Shown: piece after piece, positions 20,648 through 28,658 of the stretch | How the letters are laid out: each line of letters starts with the position of its first letter | Position numbering within the stretch: the first letter of the stretch is position 1 | IMG/VR virus record: IMGVR_UViG_3300010970_000121 | Location: 1 to 31,618 of that record | Direction: 5' to 3' (one strand) | Length of the DNA: 31,618 bases | Source: a virus | Program-made: the position numbers and the translations under genes | The notes under the pieces: generated by a model | Told to the model about the DNA's origin: nothing | Seen by the model: only the letters and a program-made list of their open reading frames with translations | The model's database searches: none

Positions 20648-22609
20648 TTAGATGCCTGCGGCTGCAAGGCGTTTACGGAGGTCTTGGATTTCCTTGACCA
20701 GCATGGGTACGAGTTTGGAGTAGTCCACCGCCATCATTTCTTCTGGGTTGGTGGGTTGGTGTACTGCCTCTGGGGCCACGGTAACTAGCTCTTGGGCAAC
20801 AAAGCCATAGCGCTGGTGTGAGCCGTCAGATTTCCAGTCGTATTGGCGTACCTTGATTGCATCAATTAAATCCGATGCAGGCGCGGCGTCTTGGATGTTT
20901 TCCTTTAGGCGCTGGTCAGAAGTGGTGTTAAACAGCGTTGCAGTCCCGTTAGAAGTAACTGAACCAACTTCTACTCCACCAGAGTTTACGAAAGAAATTT
21001 GTTTTGCTGAAGTTGCTCCTGTTGCAACATCACTAGCAAGCAACAAACCTATGGAACTTGCACCTGTTGCTTGAATTGTTTGACCAATTTTGCCCGATGC
21101 ACCTTGGACTGATAATCTTTCACCCACAGCATATAAAGCTGCTGTAGTCCCCACCAACAAGTTGCCACTGGCGTCTATGCGGGCGCGTTCTGAGCCAGAT
21201 GTACTGAACACAATTGGGTAAGCGCCACCATGAAACAGGTTTAAGGAATATGCTCCGCCCAAGCCGCCACCGCTGCTGTCCAACCCAATGTAAGCTGTGC
21301 CGCCAGTGTTCACCAACTGAATAAGAGTGGAGTTTGTTCCAGTTGTGGCAGTCTGACGAATACGAGGAGCAACCTGAGAAATATCCAGTGCAAAAGAAGG
21401 CGAAGTAGTCCCAATGCCCAAGTTGCCACTGGCGTCCAGCGTCATTGCTTGGGAAAATACTGGGTCAGTTCCTGCTACTTGCGCGGAGGTGCTGCGGAAC
21501 CACTGGTGTTGACCGCTGACCTGACGATAAAAAGACGCAGGATTAGATGTTAGATACGAGTATCCACCGTAGAGGTTGTGGCATAAATCAGTGACTCCGG
21601 CGTTGTAACTTGTCAGAGCAGCATACGGGCCTACTTGTAATGCTTTTGCTCCACCCAGTGTCCAAGCACTAGGAGTAACCCCCAGCCCAAGGTTGCCGGA
21701 GGAGTCTAGGCGCATTTCATTGCCAGCTACCGTAAACCTAAGTCCTGTAGTACCGTCTCGCTCCATGCCTGCCCAATACGCATTTCCGCCATAACCAAAG
21801 AATAATCCAGCAGCATTTGCGTCGGGTACGTTGAAAGAAATAACAGCGTTTGCGCTTGAGGTAAATCCTGCAACTGCATTTCCTGCAAGGGCGTTAGTGG
21901 TCGTCCCAGTGCTAACGTGCAATTTAGCCCCCGGCGAACTCGTCCCAATGCCCAAACCTGTGGAGGTGAGGCGCATACCTTCGGCAGAAGAGGCGTAAAA
22001 GCGTTGTGATGCCGTTCCAAAGATTGTCAGATCGTCACTTGTTCCGCCGTTAATACCGCTGTCAGTACCAATAGTCCATTTGTTTACGCCATTGCGCTGA
22101 AACTGAATATAAGAGCCATAAGAAGACGCGTCGCTTCCGTTAAGTTTTAATACAGAATTATTAGTACCAGAACCACCAACTCCCGAAACCAAACTGCCAG
22201 CTCCATCAAACGTCAGCGCAGACCCCGTGGTCAGCACCTTGGAGCCGTTCAAGTAAGCAACGCCGTTGGCTGTGCCGCCATTGAGTGTCACCGTGCTGGA
22301 GGTGGTGAGCGTAGTGAAAGCGCCGGTGTTGGCTGTGGTGGCTCCTACGGTGCCGTTCAGCGCGCCAGCAAAGCGTGTGCTGGATAAGATGGTGCCGTCA
22401 AAGGTCAATACAGAGCCGCTAGTCAGCACCTTGGACGCATTTAGGTAAGGGACGCCATTGACAGTTCCCGTTGACAAGGTAACCGCGCCAGTAAACGATA
22501 TCGCCGTGCTGGTGATTGAATAAGCGGCATCGTAGTACGCAAAGTTTGCGTCCAGATTGGCAAGAGGGATTGCGCTGGTCGCGGCTGCAAATGTATTTGG
22601 GACTGCCAT
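20648..22609 (-). CDS. Tail fibre with C-terminal S74 intramolecular chaperone
   Basis: The 653-residue protein opens with MAVPNTFAAATSAIPLANLD, a short attachment end, then repeats of the beta type common in fibres (VNGVPYLNASKVLTSGSVLTFDGT-like pieces twice, LGIGTSSP twice, LDASGNLG or similar several times). The last 93 residues are a peptidase S74 domain: TTSDQRLKENI with the Ser564-Lys569 catalytic dyad, YGFVAQEL, MAVDYSKLVPMLVKEI and a terminal coil. S74 domains fold the trimeric fibre and cut themselves off. The gene sits between the tape measure and minor tail genes, an unusual position for a fibre. Confidence 0.9.
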   Translation of the reverse strand: MAVPNTFAAATSAIPLANLDANFAYYDAAYSITSTAISFTGAVTLSTGTVNGVPYLNASKVLTSGSVLTFDGTILSSTRFAGALNGTVGATTANTGAFTTLTTSSTVTLNGGTANGVAYLNGSKVLTTGSALTFDGAGSLVSGVGGSGTNNSVLKLNGSDASSYGSYIQFQRNGVNKWTIGTDSGINGGTSDDLTIFGTASQRFYASSAEGMRLTSTGLGIGTSSPGAKLHVSTGTTTNALAGNAVAGFTSSANAVISFNVPDANAAGLFFGYGGNAYWAGMERDGTTGLRFTVAGNEMRLDSSGNLGLGVTPSAWTLGGAKALQVGPYAALTSYNAGVTDLCHNLYGGYSYLTSNPASFYRQVSGQHQWFRSTSAQVAGTDPVFSQAMTLDASGNLGIGTTSPSFALDISQVAPRIRQTATTGTNSTLIQLVNTGGTAYIGLDSSGGGLGGAYSLNLFHGGAYPIVFSTSGSERARIDASGNLLVGTTAALYAVGERLSVQGASGKIGQTIQATGASSIGLLLASDVATGATSAKQISFVNSGGVEVGSVTSNGTATLFNTTSDQRLKENIQDAAPASDLIDAIKVRQYDWKSDGSHQRYGFVAQELVTVAPEAVHQPTNPEEMMAVDYSKLVPMLVKEIQDLRKRLAAAGI

Positions 22610-22618
22610 ATTTTTTCC

Positions 22619-25075
22619 TTAACGAGACATCGGGACACTACGATTGGCGGATTGGTACGTTGCCCAAACTGCCTGCTTGTTTTTAGCCAGAAACTGCACA
22701 CCGCTTTGGGTGTCGATGGCGCTCATGTTGGCGATGTATGGGCCATTGTAATTGATGGTCGGGCCGGTGTCATTGCTGCCAAGCATGTGATTTGGGATGA
22801 TTGTTCCAGCCGTTTTTGGCACGAACAACTCTGGCCCACGCTCACCGACCATTGAAGGGACGCCAACTGGTGGATCGCCACCGTCGGCAAAATAGCCACC
22901 ACCTGGAGCCATCGTCGCAGCATTGCCAACACTTCCGATTCCAGCGCCAGCGAAAAGACTTTTGCCAATTCCGAAAAGCCCCAACATCTGTTGCTTGGCA
23001 TAAAACAGCATCATCTGCTTGATGGCGTTTCTGATGAAGTCTTCAAACGATTTACCACCAGCATTGACAAAGTTGTCAATGGCATCCGTCATGTTTGTCC
23101 AGACAATGTCATTTACAGCTTGCAAATTCTTGAGGCTATCCGCAAGCTCAACATTCATTTGGGCGGCATTTTTCATGGCCTCGGCTTTGTCGTTCCATGC
23201 TTTCAAAGCCATTTCATTGCCATTTGCCTCAAGCAAGTTTTTCGTCATTTGCTCTTGGTACTTCGCCTCAATCTCCGCCAGCTTGACCTGCTTCTCGCTC
23301 ATGCCGACAGTCTTGATCTGGGCTTCGAGCTTGTCTTTCTCGGCGTTGGCTGTGGCGATGGATGCGTCAAGGATGTTGGTGTACACGCCCTGGCGCTCAA
23401 GAATTTTGCCAGTTTCTTCGTCTGCAACCTTCTGGCGCGCAAACCGCTCTGCCTGGGCGGCGTCTACAGCTTTGTTGATACGTTTCTGGTTGAAGTCATC
23501 TATCTTCGTCAAGTAGCTAAGAGCTTCTATATCAAACTCAGCCAAATAAATTTGACGACGTTGACTTTGAAAGTCCTTGTCTTTGGTTGCAATGTCAAGC
23601 AGATAGTTCGCATGCATGTCTTCCCGAGTCTTGCTTGACTCAAGATAGATCTTCTCCTCATCGTCGGCAACAGCCATTCGATTGGCGTAATCCAATGCAC
23701 GCATCGCGTCATTGACGTTTTTCTGGCGGGCCAGCGCGGCATCAACACCACCAGAATCACCGTACCTTTTAATGGCGCCCTTTTGGCCTTCCATTCTTGC
23801 TGATTCTTCCTCTGCACTGACAAGAGTGGCAATCAGCTTCTTCTTCTGTTCTTCCAGGCGGCTTAATTCGTCTGCATAAGCCTTGACGTTTTCATCTTTA
23901 TCACCGAGCAATGGGCGTGCCTTTGGCGCACCTTTGGCGGTCACCAAATTAATTTGCTCTTGGATTTTCCGGATCTGTTCTGGAATGGTGTCTGGCTTGC
24001 CAATATCCTTTACAGCCGCCCAAAAGTTTCCCCAGAATTTTGTACTGGCATCAAGGGCTTGATCCAAGTACCCAAGCTCAATCTTTGTCTTGTTGAAACT
24101 TTCGTTCAGCAAGTCACTGGTGTAGATAATTGATTCTTGCCTTTTGCCCTGCTTGTCAAGTGCCTCGATGTGCTTGTATTGTTCAAGCGTCAAAAAGTTG
24201 TATTGGTCGTTCAGCTTTCTGGCGCTCGACGCCGTTCCGTCAAGAGCAGGAATAAGTTTCGCGGCAGCTTCACTCGCAGTCAATCCGCTCAACTCAGAGA
24301 ATTTCTGGATGGTCTTGGAAACGGAATCAAAGGTCTTGTTGGTAAACTGACCTGAGCCAATCATGGAGTTCAGGATTTCTTTGGCGTCGCCAATAGATGC
24401 CCTGGACGTGCTTGCAATGGTGGTCGCCATCACGCCAAACTCATCCACCGTGACTTTGGAATAGTTGCCGGTCAGGATGATGGAGTTGGTCAGGGCGTCA
24501 AATTCTTTGCGGCCTTGATATGCCCCAAAAGCCGCAGCGCCAATAGCTGCTCCGACAGCAATCATTCCGCCAGTGACGCTGAACACGATTGGGCCAAGCA
24601 CTCGGAACATGTTGCCCAGGCCACCCATCTGATCCTTCAACTGACCACCCTGCTGGATGGCGGCAATCATCACGCTTTGGCCCGAAGCGATCTGAGTGAA
24701 GAAGTCGGTCGTCTGGTACATCAGACCTTGCTTCTGCCAGGCTGTGAGGCCACCAGCGGCCTTGTGGGCGCCCGCAGCCACCTGGTCATAGGCAGCGGCC
24801 TGCGCCAGCAGTTGATTCTTCATTTCGTCGGTAGCCGACCGAAATTTGCCCTGGCTGATTTCACGCTCGATGAGTTGAACCTTGGTCAAGGTCTTGCCAT
24901 AGTCATCCGTGGCATTCTTCAGAGCAATGATCTCACCGGCAGCGGCGTTTGTATCCCGCTTGATCGCCTGACCTAGCTTTTTGTTTTCCTGAATTGCTTT
25001 GTCAATTGATGCGGTGAACTCAGCTGTGTCCAAGCCAAGAACAACGCCAAGTCGCGCAATGTTATTTGAAGCCAT
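22619..25075 (-). CDS. Tape measure protein, lambda family
   Basis: The 818-residue protein starts MASNNIARLGVVLGLDTAEF. A hallmark lambda-type segment, SGQSVMIAAIQQGGQLKDQM, spans 131-150, and a hydrophobic stretch (159-186) suits membrane passage of the tail end. Most of the rest is alpha-helical (about 190-680). The C-terminus carries the phage conserved GGYFADGGDPPVGVPSMVGE and PELFVPKTAGTIIPN. By the usual ratio of about 1.5 angstrom per residue, a tail of the order of 120 nm is expected (estimate). Its start overlaps the gp10-like gene by one base, after AAGGAAG. Confidence 0.93.
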   Translation of the reverse strand: MASNNIARLGVVLGLDTAEFTASIDKAIQENKKLGQAIKRDTNAAAGEIIALKNATDDYGKTLTKVQLIEREISQGKFRSATDEMKNQLLAQAAAYDQVAAGAHKAAGGLTAWQKQGLMYQTTDFFTQIASGQSVMIAAIQQGGQLKDQMGGLGNMFRVLGPIVFSVTGGMIAVGAAIGAAAFGAYQGRKEFDALTNSIILTGNYSKVTVDEFGVMATTIASTSRASIGDAKEILNSMIGSGQFTNKTFDSVSKTIQKFSELSGLTASEAAAKLIPALDGTASSARKLNDQYNFLTLEQYKHIEALDKQGKRQESIIYTSDLLNESFNKTKIELGYLDQALDASTKFWGNFWAAVKDIGKPDTIPEQIRKIQEQINLVTAKGAPKARPLLGDKDENVKAYADELSRLEEQKKKLIATLVSAEEESARMEGQKGAIKRYGDSGGVDAALARQKNVNDAMRALDYANRMAVADDEEKIYLESSKTREDMHANYLLDIATKDKDFQSQRRQIYLAEFDIEALSYLTKIDDFNQKRINKAVDAAQAERFARQKVADEETGKILERQGVYTNILDASIATANAEKDKLEAQIKTVGMSEKQVKLAEIEAKYQEQMTKNLLEANGNEMALKAWNDKAEAMKNAAQMNVELADSLKNLQAVNDIVWTNMTDAIDNFVNAGGKSFEDFIRNAIKQMMLFYAKQQMLGLFGIGKSLFAGAGIGSVGNAATMAPGGGYFADGGDPPVGVPSMVGERGPELFVPKTAGTIIPNHMLGSNDTGPTINYNGPYIANMSAIDTQSGVQFLAKNKQAVWATYQSANRSVPMSR

Positions 25076-25563
25076 TATTTCTTCCTTCTTCTGGACAATT
25101 TAAGCGCGTATTCTGGGATGATGGTTGCAAGCCTGGTCTTGAGTATTCCAAGAACCGCATCTGAATTTGAGTCCAAGGCTGGCCGCAAAAATGGACGCAT
25201 TGGCATTTTAGCCGTTCCAAATTCATTCGCCAGTGACACCGCGCTTCTCTTGGATGAAACTATAGCGATGACCGCATCAGACTCATTTACGAAGTAGGAT
25301 TTTTTGTCCCGCTCATTTGGGATTCTGTAATCCGTGCGGATGGTGTCCCGCATGTGGATTTTTTCAGTGTTGTTCTCGTCGTAAGCTGCCATTGCCTTCG
25401 CAGCTTGCTCAACAGGCTGCATGGCGTCACGAGCCGCCAGCGCAAGCGTTCTGCGGGCCAGCGTGTCTGCCCGAAAGCCCTGCGCCATAGCCTTCAACTG
25501 CTCCTCAAACTCAGCGAAGCCTTCCAGCTTGATCGTCCTATTGTTTGGGATGTAGTCGGCCAC
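25075..25563 (-). CDS. HK97 gp10-like (lambda Z-like) neck/tail completion protein
   Basis: The 162-residue protein has the family signature: a helical first half with AMAQGFRADTLARRTLALAA (25-44) and, near 114-130, EFGTAKMPMRPFLRPAL, followed by a long helix. Proteins of this family sit at the head-tail junction or complete the tail. In most genomes the gene lies between connectors and tail tube; here it lies between the chaperone and tape measure genes. TAATG links it to the tape measure. Confidence 0.82.
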   Translation of the reverse strand: MADYIPNNRTIKLEGFAEFEEQLKAMAQGFRADTLARRTLALAARDAMQPVEQAAKAMAAYDENNTEKIHMRDTIRTDYRIPNERDKKSYFVNESDAVIAIVSSKRSAVSLANEFGTAKMPMRPFLRPALDSNSDAVLGILKTRLATIIPEYALKLSRRRKK

Positions 25564-25564
25564 T

Positions 25565-25912
25565 TTACTCTTTCAGAAATTCCTTCGATTCTGGTCGTGA
25601 CAACATGAACGAAAGCAATTGATTTTGAACCTCAACCCTTTGACCCTCCTCGCTCGGAGGTGGAATAATGTATTCGTGCATCGAGGGAAGCACTTGTTTT
25701 ATCGTATACGGAGAAGTCACCGGCTGCTTGAGTTTCGCATTCAAGTTCCCGGTAGTCAAGCAACTGAGCGCGAGCAAAATTGCTTTGTTTCCAATGAACC
25801 CATCACTCAGCAATATCTCAATATTTCTGAAATCCTCAGAGTCAATTTCATCAGGACACCCACCGTGGGCCAGGATATATGCCCTGGTCTGTGCATGAGT
25901 GTCCTGGATTAG
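25565..25912 (-). CDS. Tail assembly chaperone T extension, reached by -1 frameshift
   Basis: This frame has no plausible start of its own (a TTG at 25813 has no ribosome site), but it is open right back into the end of the preceding gene. After the slippery A AAA AAC at 25918-25912 a -1 shift reads on as KKLIQDTHAQTRAYILAHGG and continues for 115 residues to the stop at 25565. The fused product (about 266 residues) matches the G-GT arrangement upstream of a tape measure gene. GT proteins coat the tape measure during tail assembly and leave the virion. Confidence 0.85.
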   Translation of the reverse strand, partial: LIQDTHAQTRAYILAHGGCPDEIDSEDFRNIEILLSDGFIGNKAILLALSCLTTGNLNAKLKQPVTSPYTIKQVLPSMHEYIIPPPSEEGQRVEVQNQLLSFMLSRPESKEFLKE

Positions 25913-25918
25913 TTTTTT
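25870..25918 (-). promoter_or_regulatory. Programmed -1 frameshift site with downstream stem
   Basis: On the leftward strand the heptamer A AAA AAC (25918-25912) is in the canonical X XXY YYZ phase, followed at once by the TAA stop of the short product. Four bases beyond that point begins CCAGGA (25907-25902), complementary to TCCTGG (25875-25870), a 6-bp stem with a 26-base loop. A second, competing CCAGG lies in the loop, so a pseudoknot or alternative stem is possible. Spacing of stem to slippery site is in the usual stimulatory range. Confidence 0.8.
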
Positions 25919-26364
25919 CGAGCGTCCTTGTAGCCTGGTTGAATTGCCTCAGAGATTTTCTCCAGCAACTCCATCTGAACCTGAGTCGGCCATTCTTCTT
26001 CAATCTCTTCGTAGGTGATGTCGTCCAGCGAGCCTTCCACAGGCACCAGCAGCTTGACATACTCAACAATCTTAGCTTCCATCATGCTGACCGTCCTCAC
26101 CAGGTCACGCAAGGAGCGGCCATCTACCACCACATCGTCGTCCTTGATTTCCACGCCGCTGATTGAAGGGTCGGCAATGAATGGCGCCACCATCTTTTTG
26201 TAGCGGGCCTCTGCCTTGTCCTTGTCAACCTCGCTGACGCGGGCCTGAATGCTTTCAAGTTCTTTGGACAGCGGCACACGAACTTTGAAGTCGTGGTCAC
26301 CCAAGGTGAAGGTCTTGATGCGGAGGGATTTGGAATCGCCAAATGCGTTGCCGAGCTTGCTCAT
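25909..26364 (-). CDS. Tail assembly chaperone G
   Basis: The 151-residue short product ends with GYKDARKN immediately after the slippery site. The sequence reads MSKLGNAFGDSKSLRIKTFT, then KVRVPLSKELESIQARVSE, and a helical C-half with SLRDLVRTVSMMEAKIVEYV and PTQVQMELLEKI. Acidic, mainly helical, ending in a slippery A-run and lying two genes upstream of the tape measure: all traits of the G-type chaperone. Short and long forms together solubilise the tape measure and recruit the tail tube protein. Confidence 0.85.
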   Translation of the reverse strand: MSKLGNAFGDSKSLRIKTFTLGDHDFKVRVPLSKELESIQARVSEVDKDKAEARYKKMVAPFIADPSISGVEIKDDDVVVDGRSLRDLVRTVSMMEAKIVEYVKLLVPVEGSLDDITYEEIEEEWPTQVQMELLEKISEAIQPGYKDARKN

Positions 26365-26367
26365 GTT

Positions 26368-26595
26368 TTATCCTTTGATTATCTTGTTGAAAATTTCTTG
26401 ATTGAGTGTCAGTGCATACGCAACCACTTCACTTGGAGACATGTGGTGTGCGTGATTTTTGGCAATCTCGTGGGCCAGTGTAACCGCAGTCATTCGCTGC
26501 TGCATGAAGCCAAACCAGTCCTTACGCGATTCGGCCTGCTTAGACAGGAATCCGAGCAAGTCGCTGGTGTTCTGTATTGTCGTTTGTTGTGTCAT
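26368..26595 (-). CDS. Small tail-module protein of unknown function (75 aa)
   Basis: Two helices are visible: SDLLGFLSKQAESRKDWFGF at 11-30 and PSEVVAYALTLNQEIFNKII at 54-73, the latter a common ending in small phage proteins next to chaperone genes. ATG at 26595 overlaps the previous stop (ATGA). No metal or catalytic site is seen. Transcribed between the major tail proteins and chaperone G, it may be an assembly factor. Confidence 0.7.
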   Translation of the reverse strand: MTQQTTIQNTSDLLGFLSKQAESRKDWFGFMQQRMTAVTLAHEIAKNHAHHMSPSEVVAYALTLNQEIFNKIIKG

Positions 26596-26978
26596 TTGAG
26601 TGTGAGCAGATAAAGTGTGCTGTCGATCAATAAAGCAATTTCATCAATGATGTTCTGAAGCTCTGAATCCTGCGGAAAGCCATCGGCCACACGCAGAGTT
26701 GCAACCTCATCCTTGAGATACATGAGATAGTCTTCAGGCTCTGTCGGCAAATCGAAGCCAGGCACATAGGAAACGCGATTGGCATACTTGCCCTGGTACG
26801 CCTCAATAAATCCGTCCACGAGGTCGCCAATGGCCGAATAGAAGGCTTTCAGGGCCATGTGTTGGGCATGACTGCGTGTTGCCAGATGCAACATGTGCGC
26901 GCCGGTGACGCTGTGCAAAATGCAGGTAGAAAATTCGCCAACTGGGTTGGCCTGAGATTGTTCTACGCTGAATTTCAT
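26592..26978 (-). CDS. Ferritin-like/DUF5856-type helical protein (128 aa)
   Basis: LATRSHAQHMALKAFYSAIG at 32-51 and the following DLVDGFIEAYQGKYA (52-66) are a long helix with His, Glu and Asp in positions like a four-helix-bundle protein. A region YLMYLKDEVATLRVAD follows, then ELQNIIDEIALLIDSTLYLL at 106-125. The pattern H..H.AL..FY..I.DLVD....AYQGKY is typical of a phage family that I associate with DUF5856, moderate confidence. Nothing proves metal binding. Located within the tail block, linked by ATGA on both sides. Confidence 0.7.
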   Translation of the reverse strand: MKFSVEQSQANPVGEFSTCILHSVTGAHMLHLATRSHAQHMALKAFYSAIGDLVDGFIEAYQGKYANRVSYVPGFDLPTEPEDYLMYLKDEVATLRVADGFPQDSELQNIIDEIALLIDSTLYLLTLK

Positions 26979-27178
26979 GATTTGGCTTTTTTGCTCACAA
27001 CCACCACAGGGTTGTATTTCGCCAGCAAGCGCAATGCGACACCCTGGGCCGAATCGGCGTCAGCGATCAACAATGCGGCAGCAACTTCGTTGGCATCAAC
27101 CACTGAAAACCTGGCGATTAGATCCAAGTCTCCAGCGGCTGAAACCAACCCCTCAACCACTTGGTCGAGGGTTTCCAT
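26975..27178 (-). CDS. Small hypothetical tail-module protein (67 aa)
   Basis: ATG at 27178 (TAATG overlap with the tail tube gene) is chosen; an in-frame codon 18 residues earlier lies inside that gene. The product has METLDQVVEGLVSAAGDLDL, then RFSVVDANEVAAALLIADAD and VALRLLAKYNPVVVV, and ends KKAKS. Alternating helices and a final strand give no clear family. It may be a small assembly or regulatory protein. Confidence 0.62.
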   Translation of the reverse strand: METLDQVVEGLVSAAGDLDLIARFSVVDANEVAAALLIADADSAQGVALRLLAKYNPVVVVSKKAKS

Positions 27179-27696
27179 TACGTGTTGCTCCAGCCGTACT
27201 GACCACCGCGAGGGTGTACGGTGAACACGCATTTGGCTTCAGCACCAGGTTGAGCATCAATCTGGAACTGGCTCACGCGGCCATTGAACGCATAGGCAAT
27301 CGTGCTGGCACCGCTGACAGCGGCAACAACGAAGGTGCGGTCAATGATGCCGCTGATGGCGTCACCACGAATCAAGAGCAAACCGGCATCCGAAGGATTC
27401 CAGGCGGCAGTGATGGTCATGCTGGTGGGAGCTGACTGAACCGGCACCTTGTCCGATTGACGGGCGCCTGCGACACCGAACGAGGCCACTGCGTCGTCTT
27501 GACCAAAGGCTGGGACTGCTTCCACGTTCAGCGCGGTGCCTGCTGCGCCAGTGCCGTTTGCCACGGTGCCGACGATGGTGGCGACTTGAGCCGCCCAGAC
27601 CGACAAGTTGGCGGTCGAGAGAGCAGAGGGCGTAGCGCCCGACTGCATCCACATTGAGGCACTAAAGCCTGGGAGAATAACTGCTGGTGCTGCCAT
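27178..27696 (-). CDS. Major tail protein paralog 2
   Basis: The 172-residue protein aligns along nearly its whole length with the neighbouring gene at 27710-28204. Shared blocks are ILPGFSASM, VPAFGQDDAVASF, RQSDK, QSAPTSMTIT.AWNPSD, DRTFVVAA, and GRVSQFQIDAQPGAEAKCV. It differs by a short expansion near residues 38-55 (VATIVGTVANGTGAAGTA). Its size and position between the tail terminator and the chaperones mark it as a tail tube protein. AGGAG precedes the ATG. Two tube genes in tandem is an unusual situation. Confidence 0.8.
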   Translation of the reverse strand: MAAPAVILPGFSASMWMQSGATPSALSTANLSVWAAQVATIVGTVANGTGAAGTALNVEAVPAFGQDDAVASFGVAGARQSDKVPVQSAPTSMTITAAWNPSDAGLLLIRGDAISGIIDRTFVVAAVSGASTIAYAFNGRVSQFQIDAQPGAEAKCVFTVHPRGGQYGWSNT

Positions 27697-27709
27697 GATT
27701 TGCTCCTAA

Positions 27710-28204
27710 TTAAGCGTTGTTAGACCAACCGTACAGGTTGCCACGGGGGTGGATCGTATATACGCACTTGGCTTCTGCGCCAGGTTGTGCGTCGATTTGG
27801 AATTGCGACACGCGACCAATGAAGGCGTAATAAACGATGTTGGTGCCATCAGTGGCCGCAACCACAAAGGTACGATCAACGGTGCCGGTATATGCGTCCG
27901 TGCGAAGCAACAAAGTCACCGTATCAGAAGGATTCCATGCCGATGTGATAGTCATCGAGGTTGGAGCCGACTGAGCGGGGATTTTGTCTGATTGACGCGA
28001 ACCAGCAACCGAGAAGGATGCGACGGCATCATCTTGACCAAAAGCTGGAATTGCCTCAATGTTCATCAGATTGCCAGAAACAGCAATTGCGGAAACACTT
28101 GCAACGAGCGACAGTTGGGCCAGGGTCAGGACGGTAGGCGAAGCCAATGGCTGGGCATACATCGAGGCGCTAAAGCCGGGGAGAATTTTATTGGGTAAAG
28201 CCAT
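27710..28204 (-). CDS. Major tail (tube) protein paralog 1
   Basis: The 164-residue protein begins MALPNKILPGFSASMYAQP and has the same domain as its neighbour, with YYAFIGRVSQFQIDAQPGAE and YTIHPRGNLYGWSN at the end. It has an AAGGA ribosome site and follows the tail terminator in transcription order. Tube proteins of this length form stacked hexamers around the tape measure. Which of the two paralogs is the main subunit cannot be told from sequence alone; the first-transcribed one may be more abundant. Confidence 0.82.
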   Translation of the reverse strand: MALPNKILPGFSASMYAQPLASPTVLTLAQLSLVASVSAIAVSGNLMNIEAIPAFGQDDAVASFSVAGSRQSDKIPAQSAPTSMTITSAWNPSDTVTLLLRTDAYTGTVDRTFVVAATDGTNIVYYAFIGRVSQFQIDAQPGAEAKCVYTIHPRGNLYGWSNNA

Positions 28205-28238
28205 TTTACATTTCCTTCAAAGAGTGGTACGGATTATC

Positions 28239-28658
28239 TTATGTTGGGATGTCCAATGTGCAATCCAAAAATACCTGCGCCAACTTGTTTTCGTTGTCAT
28301 AGGAATTATAAAGCCACTGCACATCCGCTTTTGAAATCTGGAATCCATCAGTAGCACCGCCAAAGAGGCCAGCGTAACCATGAAGTGATTGCAAAATCTG
28401 ATTCGATATTGTAAATCCATCCTCAATCACTTGTGTGAAGATTGAAATTTGGATCACAGGTCGATCAATACCTTTGTTGGCCTGGTTGCCGCCAGTGTAG
28501 ACCGGCTGGTGGACATTGCGCAACATCCAGGTGATGAACTTGGGCTGAGTGGCAAAGTTCCGGTTGAAAGCGGCATACACCGGCACGGGCGTGACAATGC
28601 TTGCCAGTTGATACTGGATCGCCTTTGCATACTGAACCGGATTTTGTTGTGTTGCCAT
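28239..28658 (-). CDS. Tail terminator / tail completion protein (139 aa)
   Basis: NPVQYAKAIQYQLASIVTPV at 6-25 forms the N-terminal helix, then DRPVIQISIFTQ (a central strand) and DGFTISNQILQSLHGYAG, ending FLDCTLDIPT. The order and pattern (helix, strand with Q.S..T, helix, strand pair) resemble tail terminator proteins of the lambda gpU or HK97 gp-type class (DUF3168-like). Located between the head closure and tail tube genes, as expected. Assignment is by position and fold impression. Confidence 0.65.
   Translation of the reverse strand: MATQQNPVQYAKAIQYQLASIVTPVPVYAAFNRNFATQPKFITWMLRNVHQPVYTGGNQANKGIDRPVIQISIFTQVIEDGFTISNQILQSLHGYAGLFGGATDGFQISKADVQWLYNSYDNENKLAQVFLDCTLDIPT

Noticed and set aside
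22991-23638. 215-residue + strand ORF
   Set aside because: Antisense to the tape measure gene; Leu/Cys-rich shadow of the helical coding strand.
25565-25813. Independent gene starting at TTG 25813
   Set aside because: No ribosome site, and the frame extends without break to the A AAA AAC slippery site, so it is the -1 frameshift extension.
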